A stretch of DNA of 64,000 bases from Morchella semilibera (Eukaryota > Ascomycota > Pezizomycetes > Pezizales > Morchellaceae), in assembly GCA_009192285.1 (NCBI GenBank), contig WBVU01000016.1:496001-560000 (forward strand), given 5' to 3'. Numbering within the stretch: position 1 is the stretch's first letter; every line of letters begins with the position of its first letter. The notes below the pieces were generated by a model. The model worked only from the letters and a program-made list of their open reading frames with translations. It searched no databases and had not been told where the DNA came from. Of this stretch, positions 32,925-44,320 are shown in pieces. The position numbers and the translations under genes were made by a program.

Positions 32925-34040
32925 ATGGAGGTCCTAGAAAAAGATGAAGGAAGCCTTGTGAGGTCCTTGAAGGACCTTTTTGCAGGCGCTGTGGGTGGCA
33001 TCGCGCAGGTACTGATTGGTACGTATCCACGTAGAGATTTGAGTTTGAGGCTAAAACCAATTAATTGCTAACTTGCAAGTTTTACAGGCCAGCCATTCGG
33101 TAAAGAAATTTCTCCTAGTCAAATTTAGGTATATCAATTAGTTGATAGTTACTGACTCACATCTCCTATAGACATTGTCAAAGTGCGCCTTCAAACCACC
33201 AGCCAATACTCCAATGCTCTCGATGCTGCTACTCAGATTTATAAAAACGAGGGTCCTCTCGCTTTTTACAAAGGGACATTAACCCCACTCGTCGGTATTG
33301 GGGCTTGCGTGTCAATTCAATTCGGTGCATTTCATGAAGCTCGTCGTCGCATTGCCGAGTACAATGCCGCGAAGCACTCACACCGCAAGGAGCTTACATA
33401 CGGTCAGTACTACCTTGCTGGTGCAGCCGCGGGCCTTGCCAATTCTGTCATCTCGGGTCCTATCGAACATGTGAGGATCCGTCTTCAGACCCAGCCGCAT
33501 GGGGATGCAAGGCTTTACAGTGGCCCGTTGGACTGTATTAAGAAGCTTGTTGCTACTGGTGGCATTCGGCACGGACTCTACAAAGGGGAGGTAGTTACAA
33601 TCCTGAGGGAGGCCCAGGCATACGGTGTCTGGTTTTTGACCTTCGAGTACTTGATGAATATGGAATCAAGGAAGGTAAAGCGCGAGGACATACCGGCGTG
33701 GAAGATTGCGCTGTACGGTGGGCTTGCTGGGGAGGCGCTTTGGCTGGGCAGCTACCCCCTTGATGTTGTTAAGAGTAAAATGCAGACGGATAAGTTGGGT
33801 GACGACAGGATCTATAAAAGCATGACAGATTGTTTCAGGAAGGTGTGGCAGAAAGAGGGAATGAAGGGGTTTTGGAAAGGATTGGGCCCGACGTGCCTAA
33901 GAGCTATGCCGGTTTCTGCAGGAACTTTCTTTGTGTAAGTTGATTGTTTCCCCCATGTTGTCCTTTTACTTTAAACCTGAATGGGATCACAGCTGATCTG
34001 GATTTATAGGGTTGAAATGACTATGAGAGCCATCAGATAG
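32925..34040 (+). CDS. Mitochondrial carrier protein, YMC1/YMC2 type
   Basis: SLC25 family inner-membrane transporter. Exons 32925-33018, 33088-33099, 33172-33934 and 34010-34040 give 299 residues, the usual carrier length. Three repeats are visible: DLFAGAVGGIAQVLIGQPFD then IVKVRLQ; LAGAAAGLANSVISGPIEHV then RIRLQT; and LYGGLAGEALWLGSYPLDVV then KSKMQ. Each has the P-x-[DE]-x-x-[KR] signature on its odd helix. The closest pattern I know is yeast Ymc1/Ymc2 (DIFAG..GGIAQVLVGQPFD); the substrate is not certain. Exon 2 is only 12 nt and encodes part of the first signature. Convergent with uS2m; the stops are 149 bp apart. Confidence 0.92.
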
Positions 34041-34189
34041 CTAGGACTTGAGCTTACCGCGAATGAGGAACATCACATATACCCACTTACTGGTAACAAT
34101 GCTTTCCCATAACCTCAAAGGTCAATATCTATAGATACACAGTTGTACATAGGACCAAAGAAATATTTACATTTCCGCTTGAGACCGCT

Positions 34190-35352
34190 TTACATGTATG
34201 AATTTGAAGCTTGCATTTCCGCATCTCTCATCCTTGCATTTCTTCCGGCCTCTCCTGCTCTACCGAGAATTCCAGCAACGAGCTGTACAGCTCTCAAGCT
34301 TTTAAAAAAAAACATCAGCAAAATACGATCGGCGTAGATGGCAGGAAAACGAACCTATCATCATTACATGGAATAGGGTAAGTGACCCTCGTAGGATCAA
34401 CATCAGTGTCAATGATCGCAATAGTGGGTACCCCGGCCAGCGCGCATTCATGTAAAGCTACCTTATTTTCTAAGGGCGAAAAGCAGACAACCAGATCCGG
34501 GGTGATAGGGTTTGCTCCCTCAATCGGCTTCTCTGATACAACACGATCCCGCATGTCCTTCTCTACGACGGTTCCGAATTCGAGAATTTTCTGAGCATTC
34601 GTAATTGTCCCCGGAACCCACCAGTCGAATACGTGGTATCCGCCAGCTAACTTTGCAGCTTGGACTACACAACGAGCCTGGCCTTCACGCGTACCAAGGA
34701 AGAGGATGACACCGCCCTTGCGGGCTATACCTTCGACAACCTTAGCTGCGCGGCGGAGGTGTGCGGCGATAATCTCAAGTGAGATGATGTGAATTCCATC
34801 ACGAACACCGTAAATGTAACGTGCGTTCCCGGGGTTCCAAAGAGAAGTGAGATGACCGAGATGAGCACCAGATGCGAGAAGGAGCTCAAGAGTTATGTCT
34901 TTAGGACTGGGCGGATGGTTGACAAGAACATGAGGTCGGTAGTGAGGGGAGACTTTAGTTCCCAATCTGCCGGTAGTATTTCCTATCACAGAATTAGTGG
35001 TCGTTCCCTCCCCCTCTTTCGCATATTGGGGGGGGGGGGTTCAACGCCCGGGATTGATCCGGGAATGAGGGGTGGAAAAACATACTGAAATTCTTAGAAT
35101 GAATGTATGCTTCAGCGGTAGTGAAAGCTTGGTCGGGTTTCTTCGGGACTATCTGAGCCCCTTGAGATTGATTGCTCTGTCCCAGAGTGGCCAGGCTCCT
35201 GCCCCACACTATCCTCGAGGTATTTAGAACAGGTTCAAATACCAGTCGGCCTATGTATCTTCCCCATTAGTAACTTTACCAAGTACTCACTCCTCTCATC
35301 CTCCCAAAGTTGAGTACTGACTTTTTCGTAATAACGGATTCCTGGCAATCAT
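34190..35352 (-). CDS. MRP4: Mitochondrial small ribosomal subunit protein uS2m (MRP4)
   Basis: Structural protein of the mitoribosomal small subunit. Exons on the minus strand: 35352-35322, 35250-35086, 34982-34355 and 34298-34190, giving 310 residues. The first two exons give a basic presequence (MIARNPLLRKSRLVFEPVLN). The S2 core has LLLASGAHLGHLTSLWNPGN, YIYGVRDGIHIISLE, ILFLGTREGQARCVV, DWWVPGTITN, VCFSPLENKVALHECALAGV and PTIAIIDTDVDP. Exon 1 was placed by phase and by a TTACTAATG branch site. Intron 2 (103 nt) contains a run of G (C on the coding strand). The stop codon overlaps a TACATGTA octamer. Confidence 0.92.
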
Positions 35353-36005
35353 TGCTGAATTTCTCGTGATGGGACGAGGTATGATTTTTGCGGGGAGGGA
35401 CGTTGGACGTCGCGAGGTTCTGTGCGACAAGGGTCACGACCGCTAAGCAGTGTTTTGCATCGCGCTAGTGATGACCTATGAACGGTGGCAAGCCCTTCCT
35501 GAATGCACCCTTTGTACCTACTCAGACTACTGTACCCACACCTACTGTCTACCGACTCTATCTATATAGGTACATATCACAACTACATGCATGTGTACCC
35601 TACACTACACTGCACATCGGATTTAGCCGCCGCTGTGCGAGCAGGACAGTACTCTAGAGTCGTGGCGTATAATAGGTAGGTGCGCTCGTGGAATAACTCA
35701 CACCAGCATAAAGAATAGATAAGTATGTTTTTTTCATTGATCCACCAGCAAAGTTTGGCCAGCCACTTAGAAAAAGAAAAAAAAGGGAAACCAGCATTCT
35801 GCTTCGCAACACATCAGATGATCACCACCTTAAGAAAAAACCCCACTACACCGCCGGGTTTGAAAATATGGGAACTGGCCTACTCTACTTATGATACAAA
35901 TAAAGTACTTAGTATCTTTCCCAAAGGAATAGAAAAATTGGATGAACAATGCCCACAATTTCGGTAATACCCCCCCGCGCGGACACACACACAACGCAGT
36001 TAGGT
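35353..36005. other. Intergenic, uS2m 5' flank / SDS23 3' flank
   Basis: No gene recognised. The frame at 35725-35967 is lysine/proline low complexity and not supported. Confidence 0.45.
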
Positions 36006-38054
36006 TCATCTGCGGATTTCAAATGAGGATCTGCTTGCCTGCTCGCGTAGTTCACGTAAATCAATAGAACTTCTGCTGCTCTGATCAAATGATGTCCTCA
36101 TGGAGCTTGACGAGCTTCTACGTCTCTGTCTTCTCGCCTCGTTAGGATCAACCGGTGTTAATCCCGAGCTCCTTGCAAACAAATTGAGAATATCCGTGAG
36201 TGAGACCACGCCAATAAGGCGCCCACTAAGATGTGCCCCAGGGATCGTGCCAGAATTGATCGTTGACGACCCAGACAACGGGAACGATGAAGATGAAAGG
36301 TTGGTGCTCATCAAAGATGGCGGCGGGACGGCGACGGCATGAGAGATCGTGGGAGTTGGTGGGGCCGTTGATGCAGGGCTGGGGGAATCAACCACCCACA
36401 TTCTGCCAAGAGTGTTAGATAAGTGATATGAACGCATGTTCCAAAAAGACCAAGCAGCTATTAGAATCATAAAGACGTACCTATGCGCCTGTGTAGCCAC
36501 GAGTTTGGCGACAGTATGGGCAAGGGATGACTGTGAGTTCACGTGGAAAACTGGATATGAATCTTTGCCATCGTTTAGGCCCCTGTCTGTCAAGATGACT
36601 GAAAGAAAATGAAGACATGAAGACTTTAGCAAAGGCATAGAGCTAGACCTAGTAAGGTACTACATCATACAATGATATGTTAGTGGATATGAGATGTCTG
36701 TCAAAGGCATTGTTCGTTTACCTTGACGTCCAAGGTGGAAATATTCCCAATAACATTATGCTGGTTATCGATAACAGCTAATGACGATACTCCTTCGGAA
36801 TTCATTAGCTCCAGCGCATCAAGTACTCTTTTGTCCCCACTATAATATTGTCAGTACATTATGTAATCGCCTAAATGTGGCCCACAGGATGCATAGACCG
36901 GTATAGCCGCAGTAAACTCCAGATAAGTGCTCTTAAACTCGAAAAATATAGAGGTAGACCTTGCCTAACCGGTGTCTAGGTACGTATCACCCGCAGCACT
37001 CTAGACGCAAAGAAAAATCGATACTCTCCCTACTGGGCAGCCCGGTCTACTGCATCGCCGCATCACGTGAAACCACTAACATCTGCTAGCTGCGATTTCA
37101 GGGGGATATCTTACTTTATAGAGATAACATCGCTAGATCCCATATTTAGCTCACGAAGACTCCGAGGATATAGTTGATCGATCTCGGGAAAACTCCGTCC
37201 ATGTTCCCAAAAGAACGAGACAAGGCGTAGCTGGCTGAGCATTCCAATGACCTGATCAGTCCCCTCGCGGACCACGGCTATTCGATGGACCCCACTTCCA
37301 AATATTTCAACCACTTTAGAAAGCCCTTCCACCTCGGGTACTGTGATGAACGGGTCTTTTTTGCCAAGATCTTTAACGAGCTTGACTGGGATAGCCGATC
37401 CCGCGCGAGCTTTTTTTGCCAGTTCTTCGAATGAGGACATGTCCTCGTCTTCTTCGGGTTGGTAGAGGCCCATAATTAGGAGAAGAAAGGCACATAGATC
37501 GCTATAATCGAAAGTTCCACAAACAGATTGCTCAGTAGGAGATGAGCGTATTGGGATAGATGATAGCTCATAATCGATAAGCATCTTGAAGGAGCCTCGT
37601 GTCAGCAGTAAGAAATGGAGTTCCTGCATGGAAGAAGCATAATTTCTTCTCGAAGGCTGCCCAACCGGAGGTAACTTGCGAAGGTATGAATTATATAGAT
37701 CATCCGACCTCCCCCCGGATACGAGTAGCACATATGGGTACCGGAAAGGGCTGAGGAAATAAAACATACCTGACATGCAGATTCAACGGGAGTCTCAAGA
37801 TCCACAAAACGAAGCTCCTTCTGGCTCAGCAATTCTCCGACCTTTACACTCCTCCAATCCCGCAAGACCGCCCCACCTTCTTGTTTCGGTTGGGGAGGAC
37901 TAGCTAAGATGTCGGCCATCGAGTGTTGTGAGACCGAAGGATGACGAGACGGGGATCTCGGGGATGGTGGGTGGGGAGCGCCACGAAGACTTCCGATACT
38001 TGCTCGTGTGTTGAGGCTGCTTGCGGGCGGTGAATATGGAGGTAGGTCGGACAT
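36006..38054 (-). CDS. SDS23: SDS23/Moc1-family CBS-domain protein
   Basis: CBS-domain regulator; in fission yeast the family inhibits PP2A-type phosphatase in cell-cycle and stress control (established knowledge). Exons on the minus strand: 38054-37770, 37584-37115, 36839-36722, 36659-36481 and 36402-36006; 482 residues. The N-terminus is Ser/Pro-rich. CBS-type repeats follow, with [12 protein letters not shown] and [120 protein letters not shown] and [20 protein letters not shown]. The C-terminus is an Arg/Ser-rich tail, probably phosphorylated. Acceptor 36660 gives [15 protein letters not shown], the form expected in filamentous fungi. Confidence 0.93.
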
Positions 38055-39917
38055 TAGTTTCAATGAATCAACGAATTATTTGGTTCGGCTGTTGAAGAAT
38101 AAGTTATTGCTGGAGATATTCTATGAGGAGTGAAGCTACAGGGTGCAGAGTCGATGATGACAGATGGTTTTCTTTTTTGGAGGGTGAGGGAGTGGCCAAC
38201 GGCGGTGTGAGCTTTGAGACCGATACGTGGGCAATTAATGTAACTTCCCCTCTTTTGGGGTGTCCCGTTCAAAGCTCCGTCCGTCTCGATCAATATCTCA
38301 GGCTTTCACTTGGGCTTTTTTTTATGTTTCTCCGATGTACCTTTCACCCTTCTCTAGACACTTTCTTTCTAGGTATCAGATGAGACGAGGAGATAATCGA
38401 GGGGGAGAGGTGTGACTGGAGTGGGCGGGGAAGGGAAGGAAGGAGATGGGCGTTGATGTGGGGTGACAGGCAGAGTGGCAACCAGTAGTACATACAATGC
38501 GCCTCACAGGGTTCGAGAGTACTGTAACTACAAATCTACAGTATTGTACTTCCAAAAATCTGCCGGAACTACCATCTACACCATGTCAACGTAAAGGAAA
38601 CAAAAGATAGCGGCTCGTCTTGGCCTGGATAGAGCTCTGTGGGGTTGTGCTCTTGCTGCATGCTTACATGTCGCCGGCTACTTGTAGCCATAGTTTACTA
38701 ATTACGACGGGCCTTTTCCCTCATGTGTCATGTCATCAGTGTCAAAGTTCTCAATGCTTCTTAATTTCGATCCTACATGTAGAAGATATATTTATTCGAG
38801 GCTTAGCATCAATTGTGATTAGCCTGGCCGCTAGCGGGTACTATTCTTGTGCAGAAGAGATGTATGTTACACCCGATTGGTTATACCCACCCCTTCCATG
38901 TTTTAACTCATTGCAGTACCGTAGAAACTCGCCAGCTTGATTATCTCCGTGCAGGGGTTTCTGCTTGAGTGATTGGCTGAGAGGCAATCAGCCTCATATT
39001 TCTTTTAGTAGCTAGTTTCTGGCCGTGTTCACTACTAAAATTCACGAGTTTCAGTTTCTGCGGTACTTCTTTGGATTGGGTGGGGTCTATGCTTACAGCA
39101 GGAGGTTTGGGAAGCAAGTAAGCACACACAATCTATGGTGTGCATACCGCGTAAGCCGGACCTTCGTCTTGGTAAGTCGTTAGGAGAATCAGGATTGGCT
39201 GATGTTGCGAACCGTGACACAAGATAGCCTCAGCACTTTTTTTGATTAAAATCCCGCGGTTCTCGATAGAGCCATCGCAGACGGTATTTGAAGTCAAGAT
39301 CTCTTCTGGAATATGCAGAGCCAGTTCAAGGCCTTGCCTTGTACTAAGGCTAGGCCCTATTTGGGCATGCATGGCTGAAATCTGTATATAGAGGACTCAA
39401 TTCAAAGCTTATATTCCCAACACCTGGGCCTTTGAAATAGGAAGGTCAGTAATGCAACGTTCGTGTCGATTCCACTCCCACAAATGCAAGCAATGCTCTT
39501 CGTGATAAATTACCAATAACCAGAGAAATGACGGGATCAAAACAAAGGGTGTCCTGATCATACATGTAATTAGAATCCAATATGTACTTCTGGAGAGCCA
39601 TATTCCTTTTTGCTATTGCGATTACTTTCTAAAGTCCGAATAAACAGCCAGTTGCCTGTGCCACATGATGACGTTCCAATCCTTGGGAGTAAATAGGCTT
39701 TATGGTAGTCTGTTCCCTACATGTACCCGAGCCTCCATACAGCATAGACCCAAGATCAATATAATATATAGAGCAGAGCCTCCACTCTCTTGATTTCATT
39801 TACCTCACATTCTTCTATTCTTTTGTAAATCTGCCTCCGCCCCCCCCCCCCCCCCCCTCCCACTCCACTCACAAATATCTCTACATCCTCTCACAAGCTA
39901 GTAAGATCTTAAGAACG
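38055..39917. other. Intergenic region between SDS23 and the Zn2Cys6 gene
   Basis: Both flanking genes point away from this region. It holds one doubtful two-exon gene on the minus strand (38941-39372), three TACATGTA octamers (near 38774, 39562, 39718) and a C18 run (39840-39857) in the leader of the Zn2Cys6 gene. Confidence 0.45.
38941..39372 (-). CDS. Doubtful small two-exon protein
   Basis: Two adjacent minus-strand frames join in phase over a 90-nt GT-AG intron (39147-39058): exon 39372-39148 (75 codons, starting MHAQIGPSLSTRQ) and exon 39057-38941 (38 codons plus stop, ending AETPARR). The composition is protein-like and not low complexity. I recognise no family and see no clear branch site. 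It could be a real small gene, a decayed fragment of a larger one, or chance. Confidence 0.25.
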
Positions 39918-41028
39918 ATGAGTTCTCTGGGGAGCCCTAGTTACTATTCACCACATTCGCCTGACCAGCTTGATGGTACATCCGGATCCCCACGCAACGG
40001 TAACAGCCACCGAAAAAGGGTTGGCAAGGCTTGTGATCGGTGCCGCTTGAAGAAGAGCAAGGTACGGTTTGTTAGCATTACTCAATGAAACGAAAATTCC
40101 GTCCTGATTTTACCTGCGGATGTGATCTAATTCTATTCCAGTGCGACGGTAGCAATCCATGCCGCCGATGCAACCAGGCGGATCAAGTTTGTACTTTCAC
40201 AGAGCGTAAACGGCCAAAGGGTAGAGTTTATCCTGACGGGTATGTTTACACTCCCCCCCCCCCCCCCCAGGAACAAAGGGCATTGCATTAGCTAGAAGCT
40301 GACACAATAGCCATACCAGCTACGTCGAAATACTGGAGAGCAAATGCCAGGTTCTTATAGGGGGGCTGATAGAATTGAATCGTCTCAGAAAAAACCTTCC
40401 CCTACCAAAAACTCAAGCTGCAACTAGCCTGGCCAGCGGCAAACTGGCCAACCAGATATTGAAGGAGATAGGGATTAACACAATCTTAACAGACAGTGAC
40501 CTTGAAGACGGAGATGATGGACTAGAGCATGGATATTGCCGTGACGACGAAGAGTTGACAACCTCTGCTACCGGCTCGCCCGAACCCACAAACGATTGTT
40601 GGGATGTATTTTCTTATCAACCTCAAGATCAGGGGCATTCACAATCTCAGCAACCACAATGGAACCAAAGTCATTTACAGCCACAAATACCAAAGAATTT
40701 CTGCCCTCAAGGGATTAGATCTACTTTAACACATCCTTTACCATCGACAGATACCAATTATAACTGGACAATTCGCTCCACTGGCAACTCCGCTGATGAC
40801 CCCCCGTACTATACACATCCCAACCCGGAATTACAAATGCCAAGTGAAGTAATCGATACCAGCCCATCGCCCCCAACGCTTGGTAACTACAGTTCACCCC
40901 GTTCATCCACTGGTACTGTATACACTCCAGACCAACTGATACCTCACTACTATGTCAACAATGATATGGATGTATTCATTGATCTAAATGGTCTTACGAC
41001 AACCTCAGAAGGTCAGGATTATTGGTAA
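39918..41028 (+). CDS. Zn2Cys6 transcription factor, RosA/NosA/Pro1-like N-terminus
   Basis: Fungal zinc-cluster regulator, presumably nuclear. Exons 39918-40061, 40142-40239 and 40320-41028 give 316 residues. The Zn2Cys6 cluster GKACDRCRLKKSKCDG then NPCRRCNQADQVC (about residues 37-65) spans the first intron. The linker KGRVYPDGYVEILE is created by the second splice and resembles the VYPxGYVEMLE motif after the cluster in RosA/NosA/Pro1 developmental regulators. The rest is Ser/Pro/Gln-rich and disordered; no fungal-specific middle homology domain is seen, so the protein is short for the group. A perfect GTAAGT donor overlaps the stop; splicing to 41088 would give a 7-nt last exon ending at 41095 and add one residue. 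Confidence 0.85.
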
Positions 41029-41741
41029 GTATTCCATCACCTCCGTCCAATTTTCTCAGCTTATAATTAAAAGTGTGGGGCGTTATAGGTTCTAGGATTT
41101 CTAGATGCTGTTGAAAGAATTAATTTTCCCTACCATATTTATATATGTTTTGTCCATTTTCCTAGTGTTATAGATGTATATATCGTTTACCCTCTTGTGT
41201 TGGTTATAAAAGGGCTGAGATTGGATTGGGCTGGCGTTTTCTTACTTTTTTTTATCATAGTCGTTCGTTTAATCCCCTTAAAATGTGTCTTGTCAATTTG
41301 AAGCAGTAAATGAGCGCACTTACCGCATCCGCAATTGACTACATGTAGTGTAGGAGAGAGGGCACGGTGCTTGATAAGTGCGATGCGTCCTAGCACAGCC
41401 TGCTCAAACATTCGCTCCCAGAAGTTTGAGTGGTCGAGCTAACACTGTCTAGCCCCGTGTGTCTGAGTCCCAGCCACCAATAGGTGCTGGGGCCGAATGT
41501 GGCGGAGAGGGGGGGGGGGGGGGAGCCGCCTTCTTAGGTAAGTGGGCGATCCTATAGCTAGTTTGGTTGTCTTCTTGATTCCTTTTAACTTGGAAAGCAA
41601 ATGAACTACTATTTTCCTCTATCCCGTACGTTGAGGGGGAGGGGGTCAAAAGTTCATATAGTAAAGATACATATAATGTACCCTCTTAAATCCCGCGGGC
41701 GTCTAAGAGTGATTGCACACAAAACATCAGATATTATCTAG

Positions 41742-42475
41742 TGATCGCGACACCAGCACTCACCAAAGCATAGACCAGTCAAATTTTTTTCCATTTCTGT
41801 AATTTCCCATTTACTATTATATAGCCTCCGCCTGATAGCAAAATTCGACAATAATATAAAATACTCCCAACTTTTGGACATGGTGGCCAGTAGCTACGAA
41901 ATTTGTGGTTTTTGTCGCCGTTGCATCACTTTGAGGACCCCCGGGGTACATAATCTTAGTGCAGAGGAAGCTAACTCCATTTCGTAGAAAAATCTACGAA
42001 TACATGTATGTATGTATTAAAATGTACTCCTACCAACGATATGCTTATACAAATACATGTGATGTATGCATATGCTAACTCAATGACCATCATGTAGTCG
42101 AACGCAACGGTTCTGACCCCCGAAATCCGTAGACATACATATGCATGTATGGATTGGTAAGTAGGAATTATCGTTAGTTAATTACGTTCCACTTCTCCAA
42201 TAACCGGCCATACATGTAGCTACATGTACCCCAGGAGTCCTTAAAGTGATACAACAAACTCAATATTCTAGTGTCGCGACCACCATCAAAGCTAGACCCA
42301 GTCAGTTTTTTCATTTGCATCTCCATTTACTATACATATATAGATCCGCCTGATGTAATTCGACATATATGAATTGCTTCCCAACTTTTGGGCGTGGTGG
42401 CCAGTAGCTGCGAAGTTAGCTGTGGTTTTTGTCGCCGTTGCATCACTTTGGGGACCCCAGGGGTACATATATTAG
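41742..42475. repeat. Two diverged direct copies of a block of about 210 bp
   Basis: Copy A (about 41742-41955) and copy B (about 42272-42475) share colinear segments: GATCGCGACACCA / GTCGCGACCACCA, CCATTTACTAT, CCGCCTGAT, CCCAACTTTTGG, TGGTGGCCAGTAGCT and, best preserved, GTGGTTTTTGTCGCCGTTGC followed by ATCACTTTG. They are in the same orientation, about 530 bp apart. Confidence 0.65.
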
Positions 42476-42578
42476 ATGTATCTAAAAAAAGAGAGAGAGA
42501 GAGAAAACTACTTTTTATTTATCAACCAGTATCTACTCATATCGACTTGGCAAGCCTATGTGTACTCCGGTGTACTTA

Positions 42579-42639
42579 AGGGTAAGTGTGTAGAACGCGG
42601 CGGTGCGGTTTACGTTGCTACGTTCTACTCACTTACCCT
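42579..42639. repeat. Short inverted repeat
   Basis: AGGGTAAGTGTGTAGAACG (42579-42597) pairs with CGTTCTACTCACTTACCCT (42621-42639), 18 of 19 matching, with a 23-nt loop. Possible hairpin or very small MITE. Confidence 0.4.
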
Positions 42640-42749
42640 AGAGGTAAGTATAAGTTACACATCACATTTAAAGTGACGCACATGGCAACGGGACCGAGAA
42701 CCACAGATCCAATTGATATGAAATTAAAAATATAGAACTAGATAATAAA

Positions 42750-43075
42750 CTACCATTTGGTATGACCCCCGTTCGCAGCATAACACTGGTTTGCCCTCTT
42801 TGGCATACTATCAACCCAACTATCAAAGGTTTCTTGAGGGATATTTTCCCACTCATCTGCACTATGAGGCCATCTCTTTTTATCATGCCATCTCTTGCAC
42901 GTCCTCGTTGTTCATATCTGTTAATGACATCACTGATTGTACTCCTAGGATGTCCTGTGGCCGTGGATTCTATTGCCAGAATAATTAAGATCATGAAGAG
43001 TATCAATCACCCTCCTCTTATCCTCCTGTTGGGCTGTGGGGTTGTGATCGATCGTGGTGTTCGTTGCGTTGCCAT
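42750..43075 (-). pseudogene. Gutted Tc1/mariner-type transposase relic
   Basis: The minus strand has pieces of a Tc1-like transposase. The N-terminal helix-turn-helix region reads RRVIDTLHDLNYSGNRIH and then, after a frameshift, TGHPRSTISDVINRYEQRG. Shortly after comes the C-terminal end DEWENIPQETFDSWVDSMPK followed by RANQCYAANGGHTKW and a stop at 42750. The DDE catalytic core (about 200 residues) is missing, so this is an internally deleted, frameshifted relic. The family is judged from the WxxIPQExxDxxxxSMPxR pattern at the end of Tc1/mariner proteins. Confidence 0.7.
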
Positions 43076-43469
43076 GGGGGCTCCGGAAACTTCGTAGACA
43101 CGGCTGTACTTCAACACCCCAGCTCTAGACATAAACGACACAATTACCCCCATAATCTAGGCCCAGCTGAATACATCACTTGCAATTGTAAGGTTAAGAA
43201 AAATTGCCCCCATATATCTAGGAACTCGAGATGCCACTGCCACTATCTCTGCCAGCGGATACCAGCTTGCCCGGGAAAGAAAACGCACCGGCAAATGCAC
43301 CAATTGCAATTTTACGATACTAAGTGAAGTAAAATAAACAAAAAAAAGTCTTTTGAATCGAACTCAAGCTATTCTAGACTAACCTACAGCTTTAATCACT
43401 CCTATACGCCGTCAGTTTAGATGTAACCTTTCTGTACCTTCACTCCATAAAAGCTACATGCATTTTAGC

Positions 43470-43696
43470 TATCACCCGGAGGATTAAGACAGGTGGAGAA
43501 TCTCTCTCATGCATAAGTATCATGCGATCTCGATTTTGGGTGAGGGTAACAGTCCGCCGCGTTTATCAGCCCTTGGAATACTTAGATATGCTATAGAATA
43601 CGCACATTGCTGCTTTACTTTAGTTAATCACTCCCTGGATAGGGCACGCTAATGCATGAGAGAGATTCTTCAAGTGTCTTAATCCTCCAGGTGATA
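43470..43696. mobile_element. MITE with 45-bp terminal inverted repeats
   Basis: Left arm 43470-43514 starts TATCACCCGGAGGATTAAGA; the complement of the right arm 43652-43696 starts TATCACCTGGAGGATTAAGA; both end in ATCTCTCTCATGCAT. About 39 of 45 positions match. Total 227 bp without coding capacity. Confidence 0.75.
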
Positions 43697-44320
43697 CTGT
43701 AAACAGGAAATACATGTAACTACATGTAGTCTTTTGCCAAGTTCAGAGTCAGGAGACCCGGTTTTCCAACCTCCCAATGGCCAACCGACAGTTCTATAAC
43801 CAGGGATTTTACTAATCATTTTCCAAACTCACCTGAAAGCATAATTATATAAGACAAGAGTAAGATATCATAAACATACAAGTAGATTGCGTATATATAA
43901 GGTATATATGTATCCTTCGCGGTCACAATCAAATTTCATTAATCGTCTGGAAAATATTAGACAAACATGTAAAAGCATATAAATCTACCTAGCAACGGGT
44001 TCTCCACTAAAATATTTTATTACACCTTAACCACTTCTTTTTGCCAATTCAAAAATGTGCAAAGGGCTTCTCCCAAGGGTCAAAATATTTTACCTCTGTT
44101 CATCGTTATAATTAACTGTGTTTAATTGTGGTTCTACGCTTGGAACCTGGTTCCACCTAGTTTGGGTGCAGGACGTGATATAATTGGCCCTTTCACGAAA
44201 ACTTTTGGATATATAGGGACTTTACGTAAATCATCACTAAAGCTAAGTATCAATAAAGCCGTCGCATATTAGTGTTCATATGTGTAAAGCTGTTAGGAAA
44301 CTTGCCAGCAAACCCATCAC

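Noticed and set aside
42668-43327. Plus-strand frames over the transposase relic
   Set aside because: The recognisable Tc1/mariner residues are on the minus strand; plus frames are shadows.
43335-43375. TTGAATCGAACTC resembling a tRNA T-loop (minus strand)
   Set aside because: No T stem, acceptor stem or D arm can be paired around it.
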